From assembly GCA_013619145.1 (NCBI GenBank), contig JABXKR010000288.1:1-39085 (forward strand): 39,085 bases of DNA, read 5' to 3'. Origin of the DNA: Psychromonas sp. (GTDB taxonomy: Bacteria > Pseudomonadota > Gammaproteobacteria > Enterobacterales > Psychromonadaceae). The notes beneath the pieces were generated by a model that saw only the letters and a list, made by a program, of their open reading frames with translations, was not told where the DNA came from and made no database searches. Positions 1-7,618 of this stretch are shown here, in pieces. The position numbers and the translations under genes were made by a program. Position 1 is the stretch's first letter. Each line of letters begins with the position of its first letter.

Positions 1-731
1 GGGTAGGTGGGTTTATTGCCCGAAACCACTATTGCTTCCTGTAATACGCCCTGATTCATTACGCTCGCGCTGCTTGTTTGCGGTTGTTTTTTGAATACAC
101 GTTTAGCTTTTGCCTGCTGTTGCAAAATTTCACTGCTTACAGATTCTGCAGTGAGTATGGTTTTAACTTTTTTCGTTTTAGTTGTCGGCGCTTTTTGCGG
201 TGATTTTTTAGCTGTCTGAGCTGCAGCTAAATCAAGGTGAAAATCTGCTTCAAACACCTCCGCTTTCAGCATTGCATCACTTTCGGCCGTTGTTTCTTGA
301 ATTGTTTTTTGTAGTTTTTGATTGGCCGTTTTAATTTCAGCGGGGCTTTTTGAATTAACAGTCGCACTTAGCGTTTTTACTGGCTTTTCTATTACTTTTT
401 TCTTTTCTACTGTCGTCGTGATTTCAACGCTTTCGCTTTGCTGTTTTTCAACTTTTTTCTTTGCAGTCTCGATTTTAGTTTCTGTTTCAACTTTTTTCTT
501 TGCAGTCTCGGTTTTAGCTTCTGTTTCAACCTCTTTATTTGTATTCTCTGTTTCAGGTTGGCTTTCTGATATCTCTTCTGTCACGTCAACAAATTGCAGT
601 TGTACTGCCTGCTGGCCAGAATTCAATGGAATAGGGTTGATAATAGTTGACTGTTTGTGATGATAGAAAAAGAATCCATAAAGTAGGATAGTCAGAATAA
701 AAAAGGGAAAGTAGTTACTAATCTGTTTCAT
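1..731 (-). CDS. tonB: TonB energy-transducing protein (3' end outside window)
   Basis: Reading from ATG at 731, the frame stays open to the window edge (243 codons). The product has a short cytoplasmic start and one N-terminal membrane segment (about residues 8-24). A long Lys/Glu/Thr-rich periplasmic linker follows. The last visible residues, NKPTYP, look like the start of the TonB C-terminal domain, where a KPxYP-type motif is usual, so only that domain is missing. In this family the protein carries proton-motive energy from ExbB/ExbD to outer-membrane receptors. It sits 15 bp after exbD and last in the B12 uptake cluster, so it probably serves the BtuB-type receptor upstream. The linker contains a 13-residue tandem duplication. 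No strong ribosome binding site precedes the ATG; AGAGAT lies about 12 bases away. Family call is firm; the exact start is less so. Confidence 0.85.
   Translation of the reverse strand, partial: MKQISNYFPFFILTILLYGFFFYHHKQSTIINPIPLNSGQQAVQLQFVDVTEEISESQPETENTNKEVETEAKTETAKKKVETETKIETAKKKVEKQQSESVEITTTVEKKKVIEKPVKTLSATVNSKSPAEIKTANQKLQKTIQETTAESDAMLKAEVFEADFHLDLAAAQTAKKSPQKAPTTKTKKVKTILTAESVSSEILQQQAKAKRVFKKQPQTSSASVMNQGVLQEAIVVSGNKPTY
446..523 (-). repeat. 39-bp tandem duplication inside the tonB linker
   Basis: Two adjacent 39-bp units (446-484 and 485-523) differ at only a couple of bases. They encode two copies of a 13-residue motif like VETEAKTETAKKK. The unit length is a multiple of three, so the frame is kept. 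Copy-number change would alter the length of the periplasm-spanning linker without breaking the protein. Confidence 0.85.
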
Positions 732-746
732 AAAAAATATTTATCT

Positions 747-1151
747 CTATTTATCTTTTTCTGTTGCAAAAGTTACCTGTTCGAATCCGGCTGAACGCAG
801 TTTATCCAAAATAGTTAAAGCAATGCCTAAGTCAGATTGCTGATCGCCTCTAATTAATATAGGCAACTTGTTTTTTTGCTGCAATGATTGCACCTGTTTT
901 AGAACATCTTGTAACCTGCTGCTTTGCTCATTAATAAAAACCTGATTATCAGCATTGATGCTAATGGTCAGCATCTCTTTTGTTTGTTGTGTGCTTGCAA
1001 CTAATTGGGGTAAATCAACTTTAATGCTGCTTTGCACTGTCATTTTTAGCATCACAAAAATAAAGAAAATCAGCAGTAAAAAGATCACGTCAATAAGCGG
1101 TAGCAGTTCAATACGTGCGGGTTGTTGAAAACGAGATTTACTTAATTTCAT
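747..1151 (-). CDS. exbD: Biopolymer transport protein ExbD
   Basis: At 134 residues this has the usual ExbD/TolR length. One membrane segment lies at about residues 18-38, and it contains the conserved proton-path aspartate (D21, in LPLIDVIFLLL). A small periplasmic domain follows. ExbD and ExbB form the inner-membrane proton channel that drives TonB. The start codon overlaps the exbB stop by one base (TAATG), indicating translational coupling, and tonB begins 15 bp after its stop. TolR is excluded by the neighbours: there is no tolA, tolB or pal here, and tonB follows. Confidence 0.93.
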   Translation of the reverse strand: MKLSKSRFQQPARIELLPLIDVIFLLLIFFIFVMLKMTVQSSIKVDLPQLVASTQQTKEMLTISINADNQVFINEQSSRLQDVLKQVQSLQQKNKLPILIRGDQQSDLGIALTILDKLRSAGFEQVTFATEKDK

Positions 1152-2119
1152 TAGACTTTCTCTGCGACAGCTTGTTGCTGTTCTTGTAGTTTTACTTCAT
1201 CAACACCGTAAAATTCTTTGCTATTATCAACTGCACTTTCGTACATCTCAACTAATGACGCTTGTGTGGTTTTGTGAAGACCTTTCATTTCATCATGAAG
1301 GCTGACATCTACTTCATCTGAACCCTCTTTAAATTCATAGTGGTAAGGCATCTCGCTGTGTTCAGCTACGGTATCTGCTGCAGTCTCCGCTGAATCACTT
1401 TCGCACAGGCTCTCCTCTTGAATCTGCATTATTTCACTCATCTGATTGGTGATCAGGCTTTTCTGATGGCAGACATGATAAAATTCACTGCCAATACTTT
1501 CAAGGCGTAGCGTTAGTTTTTGAATAAAAGAGCGGAACAGGTTGTAAGGTAATAGTGCTAATAATGCGACAGAAAGCCCCATAGCGGTTGAAATAAGTGC
1601 CTGTGCAATACCTCCAACAACTGCGGTTGGATTTTCTACGCCCTGCAGACTTAAAATATTAAATGAATCGATAATCCCCAGTACAGTGCCTAAAATTCCA
1701 AGCATAGGTGCAAGTGTGATAACGGTATCTAACAATGATTGACCGCGCGACATGAAACTTATCTGTTTTTCTGCGTATGATTCCATTATTTCATTTGGCG
1801 AAAAAGGCAGGGCATTTATGCCATGTGCAAGCATGTTCAAAGCGGGGGTATCAAGTTTTTGGCAAAACTTTAATGCATCCGTTTTTTGATGTTGATTTAA
1901 TGAGGCAAAACAGTCATGAAGTACAAAACGTTCCCGTTTTAAGTGGTAATTTATCCATACAAAAATGCGCTCTAATGTCACTATAGAGGTTAAAAAAGAG
2001 GCAAGTAGCAATAACCACATCACGATTCCGCCCTGCTGAAACCATTGCGGCATAGTTTGTTGGATCTCCTGAAAAATCGATGTGTTTGCAACCGTATTTA
2101 GTGCGCTGTCCAGTGCCAT
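1151..2119 (-). CDS. exbB: ExbB/TolQ/MotA-family proton channel with long acidic tail
   Basis: The 322 residues include three membrane segments (about 32-56, 135-160 and 172-195), with the ExbB/TolQ core between the second and third (APMLGILGTVLGI). It partners ExbD to energise TonB. The protein is much longer than a typical ExbB (E. coli about 244 residues). The excess is a C-terminal cytoplasmic extension from about residue 226, rich in Glu/Asp/Gln and without a recognisable domain. It lies 111 bp downstream of the ABC ATPase gene and is coupled to exbD. AGAGGA lies 11 bases before the ATG. The tail's role is unknown. Confidence 0.92.
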   Translation of the reverse strand: MALDSALNTVANTSIFQEIQQTMPQWFQQGGIVMWLLLLASFLTSIVTLERIFVWINYHLKRERFVLHDCFASLNQHQKTDALKFCQKLDTPALNMLAHGINALPFSPNEIMESYAEKQISFMSRGQSLLDTVITLAPMLGILGTVLGIIDSFNILSLQGVENPTAVVGGIAQALISTAMGLSVALLALLPYNLFRSFIQKLTLRLESIGSEFYHVCHQKSLITNQMSEIMQIQEESLCESDSAETAADTVAEHSEMPYHYEFKEGSDEVDVSLHDEMKGLHKTTQASLVEMYESAVDNSKEFYGVDEVKLQEQQQAVAEKV

Positions 2120-2230
2120 TTTGGTGTTATTCCTCTGATTTATGCATGGTGATTAAGGTATCTAAATTAGTTTGTGAACAGCTGAAAGAGATATATTAAC
2201 CCTTACGAACTGCTGAGCAAAGCAGATTGA

Positions 2231-3079
2231 TTAATACGCTGTAGTTGTTGTGCTGTGTGTCTCGCAATTTTGTTGTTGGCTGTTTGCTTTAATTGGCTTG
2301 ATATTCGCCAGGCTAATTTTATCATTCGTTTTGATAATGTCGGCTTCAATAGAAAAGCAGTTTGCCAGGTTCTCACGTGTAAGCACCTGCTCTGGTGAAC
2401 CATCGGCAATGATTGTTTTCACTGAGCCCGCATGCGTTTGACCAATCAAAATCAAACGGTCACAATAACTTGCTGCTAAATTAAGATCGTGAAGTGCAGT
2501 TAGGGCAAGTTTTCCTGATTTGCTAAGTGATTGTATTAACTGCAGCGTTTCTATTTGGTGACAGATATCTAAACTGGCGATTGGCTCATCAAGTAAAATG
2601 GTCGGCGCTTGTTGGGCAAGAGCGCGGGCGATAATCACGCGCTGTTTTTCACCGCCGGACAGGGTGTTTACCATGCGCTCTTTCAGGTGTGCGATATCAG
2701 TTTTTAACATTGCCTGTTCGATAATTTTTTTGTCTTTGGCTGTTTCTAACTCAAATGGCCCTAAATATGGGTTTCTTCCCATCGCCACCAAAGCTTGTAC
2801 AGTAAAAGCATAGGGCAGCTCAATTGATTGCGGGACAAACGCTAACTGTTTGGCGATATCTCGACGTTTCTGCGCATGAATCTCTAAACCATTAAGGGCG
2901 ACTGAACCTGATTGTTGTTTTATTAAACCTAAAAGCAGCTGCAGCAGGGTACTTTTACCCGCACCATTGGCGCCGATCAAACCAACAAATTGTCCGCTTT
3001 TAAAGTCTAAATTAATATCCGCTAATAACGGTTTTTTATTGTAAGAGAAAGCGAGGTTGAAACAGCTTAAAGGTGACAT
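2231..3079 (-). CDS. btuD: Cobalamin/iron-siderophore-type ABC transporter ATPase (BtuD-like)
   Basis: The 282 residues carry every ABC landmark: Walker A GANGAGKST (36-44), a Q-loop around FVPQ, the signature LSGGEKQRV (140-148), Walker B ILLDEP (161-166) and the switch histidine in TALHDLN. The family (FhuC/HemV/BtuD) powers import of cobalamin, haem or ferric siderophores through a FecCD permease. The start is 13 bp after the permease stop. The riboswitch and BtuB-type receptor at the head of the cluster favour B12 as substrate; sequence alone cannot exclude another chelate. The last 25 or so residues are polar and poorly conserved. Confidence 0.87.
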   Translation of the reverse strand: MSPLSCFNLAFSYNKKPLLADINLDFKSGQFVGLIGANGAGKSTLLQLLLGLIKQQSGSVALNGLEIHAQKRRDIAKQLAFVPQSIELPYAFTVQALVAMGRNPYLGPFELETAKDKKIIEQAMLKTDIAHLKERMVNTLSGGEKQRVIIARALAQQAPTILLDEPIASLDICHQIETLQLIQSLSKSGKLALTALHDLNLAASYCDRLILIGQTHAGSVKTIIADGSPEQVLTRENLANCFSIEADIIKTNDKISLANIKPIKANSQQQNCETHSTTTTAY

Positions 3080-3092
3080 ATCGAGTGCTCCA

Positions 3093-4130
3093 CTAACTTA
3101 AAACAAAACGTTGTTTGATTAAAAGAAAAAGAAAGAAAGGTGCACCTAATGCTGCTGTAACCACACCAAGCGGGATCGCTTGTTCGCTAAAAAAACTGTT
3201 TAAAAACAGATCCGCACCGAGTAAAGTAATTGCGCCTGCAAATAGGCAAGCCGCTAATAGATAACGATGCGAAGGGCCTAATAATAAACGCATAATATGT
3301 GGCACAACCAGGCCGATAAAACCTATGCCGCCGACAACTGAAACGGAGGCTCCTACCATTGCCGTGCTGATAATTAATAGATTACGGCGCGTTCTTCTAA
3401 CATCAACACCGACCGATAGGGCATGTTGTTCGCCGAGCAGTAATAGGTCTAACTGTTTGCTGTAAAAGAGTAATAAAACAAATCCACTCAGCACAATCGG
3501 TAAAATAATCAAAACATGGTCCCAAGTGCGACCATCGAGCCCGCCCATCGTCCAATAAATGATCATGCGCGCTACATCCCAATTACTCAGAGACAAGGCT
3601 AATAATAACGAGGTAGCCGCAACGTTAAGGGCGCTCATTGCTACACCTGAAAGTAATAGGGTCGCAACACTGGTTTGTCCTCGGTTAGATGCCACTCGAT
3701 AAACGATGCTTAATGAAATGCCGGCACCAATAAAAGCAAACAGTGGAATTGCCCAAGCGGACACTAAAGAAGCGCCAAGATAAATTGCTATTACCGCGCC
3801 TAATGAAGCGCCCGATGAAACGCCTAATACGGATGGTGACGCTAGTGGATTGCGGAACATGCCCTGCATTACTAAGCCACATAATGCCAAACTCGCTCCT
3901 GCAAACAGTGCAATTATCACCCGTGGTAACCGCACATCCAAAATAATGCTGCTTTGCCAGTTTGGAATATTTGCGGCGCTAGTGCTGAATAAAGCCTGTT
4001 TTAAGATTGCCCAAATATTTGTCAATGTTATATCGGCAGGACCCTGTAATACGCCTAAGATGGTCAAGCCGATAAACAGCACCATTAATAGCATTAACAC
4101 TAATTGTATTGATCGTAAATTACTGAACAT
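3093..4130 (-). CDS. btuC: FecCD/BtuC-family ABC transporter permease
   Basis: The 345-residue, very hydrophobic protein has about nine to ten membrane helices and the FecCD-family landmarks: RLPRVIIALFAGASLALCGLV near residue 50, NPLASPSVLGVSSGASLGAV near residue 100, and GxIGFIGLVVPH late in the protein. It forms the inner-membrane channel for cobalamin or siderophore import with the ATPase downstream. Its first 11 bp overlap the end of the binding-protein gene, so the two are translationally coupled. Operon position supports vitamin B12 as substrate. Confidence 0.88.
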   Translation of the reverse strand: MFSNLRSIQLVLMLLMVLFIGLTILGVLQGPADITLTNIWAILKQALFSTSAANIPNWQSSIILDVRLPRVIIALFAGASLALCGLVMQGMFRNPLASPSVLGVSSGASLGAVIAIYLGASLVSAWAIPLFAFIGAGISLSIVYRVASNRGQTSVATLLLSGVAMSALNVAATSLLLALSLSNWDVARMIIYWTMGGLDGRTWDHVLIILPIVLSGFVLLLFYSKQLDLLLLGEQHALSVGVDVRRTRRNLLIISTAMVGASVSVVGGIGFIGLVVPHIMRLLLGPSHRYLLAACLFAGAITLLGADLFLNSFFSEQAIPLGVVTAALGAPFFLFLLIKQRFVLS

Positions 4131-5127
4131 GGGCTTTCTCTTGGTAAATTTCGATATCAGGATGTAATAGTTTGGCGATTGCTTCTACGCCTTTAATTCG
4201 ATGCTGCGAGACACTTCTTAACCAGATGCCCGGTACGCTATAAAGACGATTGTTTTTTACGGCTGGTACATCCGCCCAGGCTTTTTTATTTTGCAGAATT
4301 GAGCTTGCTGAGTCTTGCCCATTATTCTGGTTAAATACCCACTGGTTCATAACAATCACATCGGGCTGCAGGGAGATGGCTAACTCTTCACTAATTTTAT
4401 TCTCGCCACTGGCCAACACGCCATTGGCTACATTAATGCCGCCGGAGAGTTGAATTGCTTCATCCATTAAAGAATTACCGCCAACGCTGTAGCCATTAAG
4501 GTCGTAATACAGTACCCGTAGTTTAGGTTTATCCTTAACTTGCGTTTTTATAAATGCAATTCGCTGCTCCAGATTGTGAATAATCACTTCGCCTTGTGCC
4601 TTTGTATCTGTGATATTTGCCACGATACGGATATTATTAAAAATATCAGCAAATGAGTTGAATTCACTGAGGCGGACAATCGAAATACCACTGCGTAACA
4701 GGTAACGCACTGTTTCAGGATTACTATAAGAAGCGACAAACACTAAATCAGGTTGCAGCGCTAACATTGATTCAATTTCTCCTTGGGTACGGTTAATGCT
4801 TTTATCGAAAAAGCCAACGATATTGGACATGCTTGGATAATCAACATAACTGCTTACCGCCACTAAACGTTGCGGGTTTATTAAACCGGAAAGAATATGG
4901 TCGGTTGCTAAAGTTGCCGAAATAATGCGAGTAGGGGGCGCCTCCAGTACAAATTGAATACCTGTGCGATCAATAAGTGTTTTTGGGAAACTTTCTCCCT
5001 CAATTTGTGTGGTGAAGTTACCTAAACCTTCATCAAAAAGGGCAAATAACGGCCCTTTCTGCAGGTGGATAACTGTGATAAAAATTAATATCAGGAGGGC
5101 AAAAACAGGTAGTTTAATATTATTCAT
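4120..5127 (-). CDS. btuF: Periplasmic cobalamin-type binding protein (BtuF-like)
   Basis: This is a TroA/BtuF-fold substrate-binding protein: after a hydrophobic N-terminal segment (residues about 3-18) come the two lobes, with typical stretches PTRIISATLATDHIL, LQPDLVFVAS and LQPDVIVMNQWVF. It would hand B12 from the receptor to the permease. I chose ATG at 5127 rather than the in-frame ATG at 5139, because GGAGGGAG lies between them at ideal spacing for the second start; this gives 335 residues. The N-terminus may be a non-cleaved anchor, since no clear signal-peptidase site follows it. The gene lies 31 bp after the receptor gene and overlaps the permease gene. Confidence 0.84.
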   Translation of the reverse strand: MNNIKLPVFALLILIFITVIHLQKGPLFALFDEGLGNFTTQIEGESFPKTLIDRTGIQFVLEAPPTRIISATLATDHILSGLINPQRLVAVSSYVDYPSMSNIVGFFDKSINRTQGEIESMLALQPDLVFVASYSNPETVRYLLRSGISIVRLSEFNSFADIFNNIRIVANITDTKAQGEVIIHNLEQRIAFIKTQVKDKPKLRVLYYDLNGYSVGGNSLMDEAIQLSGGINVANGVLASGENKISEELAISLQPDVIVMNQWVFNQNNGQDSASSILQNKKAWADVPAVKNNRLYSVPGIWLRSVSQHRIKGVEAIAKLLHPDIEIYQEKAHVQ

Positions 5128-5158
5128 TTCTCCCTCCATATTTATAAGGTAATAAAAC

Positions 5159-7060
5159 TTACTTAAAGCTTACGCCCAAATAAGCGCTTAACGGCTCAGT
5201 ACTATAACCTGTGATATTGACATAGTCAGTATCAAAAGCATTCTCAATGCGGCCATAAATAGAGACGCGTTTATGTACCTGATAAGCCGCTGCTATGTTA
5301 ACCACAGTGTAGCTATCCAGCGTCAAATCTCCTTCACCATAAACACTGTCACGGCGTTCACCAACATAACGCGCGCCAATATTGGCACTCAATTTATCCG
5401 TGTATTTGTAATTTGCATTGATGCTGGCAGTGTTTTTAGGGCGACGTAATAATGTTTTATCATCCGCACTGCCATCGCTGGTTTTGCTGTAAGTGTAACC
5501 TGCATTAACACGTAAATCGGTCGCCACTCTCAGGTTGACCGTGAGCTCAACACCGCGTGCGGTAGCTTCATCTTCAAGGTTGATGTAAGTACCTTGCCAG
5601 GTCTCTGGATCACTATAATAGGCGTGCATATCTGTATAACGTGAATCAAAGTAAGTTAGATCGACATATCCATCAAGGCTTTCAAAATTATATTCAACAC
5701 CCGCATCCCAGCTGTCACTGGTTTCTGGCTGTAGATCTGGATTTCCGATATAACCCCAACCTGCATTTTCACCAAACATTTGTCCAAATGTCGGATTTTT
5801 AACACCCGTTCCCTGACTTGCATGTAAACGAGTGCCGTCACTTACCCAAGCTGAAATATCGATATGATGGGTAGTGGTATCATCAAATCTATCGTTGAAA
5901 TCATGACGAATGGCTGCGTTAAAGAAAATAGTTTTAGCCCAATCTATACCGTATTCGGCGACGATGCCTGAGCTTTTCATCTCTTGTAAACCGGAAAATG
6001 ATGCGTTTTCATATTCATCCTGTTCCGTTTCAGCAAGCAGGGTTATATGCTGTGAATACTCACCCATTGTTTGTAAGTAATAAGTACTTTGTAAGTCGGC
6101 TTTTACCTTCTGGCCTTCGGCTTCAGTGTAACTGTTCCAACCTGCAGGCTCAAACCACTGATTATTTGAATCAGAATAGGCGACAGATGCGCGGTTTTGC
6201 CACTGCTTATTTAATAAATTAAGGTATGCATTTACTTTTGCCAAACGTTGGCGGTTTTTACTGTAGTTATCTGCATCTCCACTAGAAGCATCATAATCAG
6301 ATTCGGATTTGCTATAGCGCATCACGCCATCAATCGCGAAGGTCTCATTAAATTGATGGCCCGCTTTTAAAGCAATCGTTTGGTTTTCATAAGCATCGGC
6401 TTGTTTGCCGCCATTTTCTTCATCTTTTGCGCTGATACCATCAGTTTCAAGGTTGCTGGCAGATAGCGAATAATGGCTGGTTGCTGTCGCGCCATTAACA
6501 TTGATATTTTGCTTGTTGAATTTATCACTGCCAAACTCAAAATCGGCACTGCCATTGAGCTCCCCTTGCCCTTTTTTGGTGACAATATTAATCACGCCAC
6601 CCATAGCATCACTGCCCCAAAGCGCACTTTGAGAACCTTTTAACACTTCGATTCTCTCAACATTCGCCGCCATTAAATTACTTAAATCATAACCGCCAGT
6701 CATATTTGAAAGGTCAGTTACTTCAACTCCATCGATAATAATTAAGGTTTGGTTGGAGTTGGCGCCACGAATAAATACGGTAGTTGTTTTTCCGAAACCG
6801 CCATTACGGTTAACAGAAAGTCCCGGTACGTCCTGTAAAACTTCGGCAACACTGCGCGCTTGGTTTTCTTTTAGGTAGTGCTCATCCAGTACGGTAATTG
6901 AGCTGCCGCTTTCAATGCGTTTGCTTTCAATACGACTGGCTGAAATTACAATATCATCTTGTCTGTTGTTCTCTTCAACGGCTGTTTCTGTCGCAAAACT
7001 TTGCGTGCTGAAAATGCTGCTTAATACTAAGGCTATTGGGGTAAAACGTAGGCGTGGCAT
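5159..7060 (-). CDS. btuB: TonB-dependent vitamin B12 receptor BtuB
   Basis: The 633 residues begin with a Sec signal peptide ending near FSTQSFA-TE. A TonB box follows (DDIVISASR), then the plug (SVAEVLQDVPGLSVNRNGG, IRGANSNQTLIIIDGVEV, RIEVLKGSQSALWGSDAMGGVINIVTK, quoted as separate motifs) and a 22-strand-type barrel ending YLGVSFK. Size and plug match BtuB (E. coli about 614). AAGGAAG lies five bases before the ATG. The 5' leader holds a cobalamin riboswitch and a consensus promoter, and transporter genes follow, so B12 is by far the likeliest substrate. The final residue is Lys rather than the usual aromatic; the Phe is penultimate. Confidence 0.92.
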   Translation of the reverse strand: MPRLRFTPIALVLSSIFSTQSFATETAVEENNRQDDIVISASRIESKRIESGSSITVLDEHYLKENQARSVAEVLQDVPGLSVNRNGGFGKTTTVFIRGANSNQTLIIIDGVEVTDLSNMTGGYDLSNLMAANVERIEVLKGSQSALWGSDAMGGVINIVTKKGQGELNGSADFEFGSDKFNKQNINVNGATATSHYSLSASNLETDGISAKDEENGGKQADAYENQTIALKAGHQFNETFAIDGVMRYSKSESDYDASSGDADNYSKNRQRLAKVNAYLNLLNKQWQNRASVAYSDSNNQWFEPAGWNSYTEAEGQKVKADLQSTYYLQTMGEYSQHITLLAETEQDEYENASFSGLQEMKSSGIVAEYGIDWAKTIFFNAAIRHDFNDRFDDTTTHHIDISAWVSDGTRLHASQGTGVKNPTFGQMFGENAGWGYIGNPDLQPETSDSWDAGVEYNFESLDGYVDLTYFDSRYTDMHAYYSDPETWQGTYINLEDEATARGVELTVNLRVATDLRVNAGYTYSKTSDGSADDKTLLRRPKNTASINANYKYTDKLSANIGARYVGERRDSVYGEGDLTLDSYTVVNIAAAYQVHKRVSIYGRIENAFDTDYVNITGYSTEPLSAYLGVSFK

Positions 7061-7271
7061 GGTTCTTCCTTGTTATTTCAATTTTAATAATAAGAAAGTT
7101 CGATGTGGCTGGCTTTATTGGAGGCGGTGGCTCTCTTTTAACAGCGCTGAGCAACAAAGACTTTCTTTGGCTCGCCACCATTACGAATTTCCAAGCCCTC
7201 TAAAATCTGTTTTAAAGTAGTTTGGGAATATATTTACGTTCCATAAGCCAACCCGCTAATGGACAGTGACG
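7061..7271 (-). promoter_or_regulatory. btuB leader downstream of the riboswitch aptamer (probable expression platform)
   Basis: This part of the leader lies between the aptamer and the btuB start. The RNA first contains GTCACTG...GCGGGTTGGC (about 7247-7270). It resembles the CACTG...GGG arm that in E. coli btuB sits inside the riboswitch, before the B12 box. TTATGG (7241-7246) could pair with CCATAA in the aptamer loop L5 (7369-7374). Further on, GGTGGC and GCCACC can pair, as can AAGAAAGT and ACTTTCTT. I see no classical terminator with a U-run, so control may act on translation. The platform assignment is inference. Confidence 0.5.
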
Positions 7272-7429
7272 CTCTTTATGCTGGTATCTGACTTATATTT
7301 TTACGTGTTAATTCGATTGTAAAAACATTCACAGTTGCGGGGGCAGTGCATACTTATTTTTAGCTGATTTATGGCTAAAATATGCTTCCCATTTAATCAT
7401 CACTTTTATAAAGCGAGGAACATAAAGAG
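7272..7429 (-). promoter_or_regulatory. Cobalamin (B12) riboswitch aptamer
   Basis: Read on the minus strand, the leader has the cobalamin hallmarks in order. A 9-bp closing helix pairs CTCTTTATG (7429-7421) with CATAAAGAG (7280-7272). GGGAA is at 7390-7386, and a GCATA/TATGC helix encloses a TTTTAGC/GCTAAAA hairpin. CTGCCCCCGCAACTGT follows (about 7346-7331). A short TTTTTAC/GTAAAAA arm comes next, then the B12 box AAGTCAGATACCAGC (7294-7280). The large peripheral arm usual between ACTGT and the B12 box is reduced to that short hairpin. B12 binding would be expected to lower expression of the whole uptake operon. Confidence 0.88.
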
Positions 7430-7434
7430 AGGCG

Positions 7435-7462
7435 ATTATAGATAAATCGTCATAACTGTCAA
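7435..7462 (-). promoter_or_regulatory. Sigma70 promoter of the B12 uptake operon
   Basis: On the minus strand there is a perfect -35 TTGACA (7462-7457), a 16-bp spacer and a perfect -10 TATAAT (7440-7435). The predicted start near 7428 falls within one or two bases of the first base of riboswitch helix P1, so the aptamer would sit at the very 5' end of the transcript. Such a consensus promoter implies strong basal transcription, with control left to the RNA. Confidence 0.88.
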
Positions 7463-7583
7463 CAAGCTAGTAAACAGTAAAAAACAAATGAGTACCGAGG
7501 CGTACATAAATATTTTTGTAAACAGAGGCTTGTTAATTCCGCCTTGAGTAAAAGTTAAGTTATATTTTATAGAACGGATATGA

Positions 7584-7606
7584 AAGTTGTTAATACCTTA
7601 CAACTT
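7584..7606 (-). terminator. Possible weak stem-loop after the potassium channel gene
   Basis: AAGTTGT (7584-7590) and ACAACTT (7600-7606) form a 7-bp stem with a 9-base loop just past the channel stop codon. No U-run follows, so it may only stabilise the 3' end. Apart from this hairpin, I see nothing else in 7463-7618. Confidence 0.35.
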
Positions 7607-7618
7607 CTATTTACTATT

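Noticed and set aside
322-660. 112-codon plus-strand hydrophobic frame opposite tonB
   Set aside because: It is the antisense shadow of the Lys/Glu-rich TonB linker, which reads as Phe/Ser/Val-rich on the other strand. No start signal.
6975-7181. 68-codon frame starting in the btuB leader and overlapping the btuB start in another frame
   Set aside because: A weak GGA site precedes it and one could imagine a leader peptide, but the product is Pro/Lys/Ser-rich without any family feature, and the overlap with the btuB signal sequence explains most of its length.
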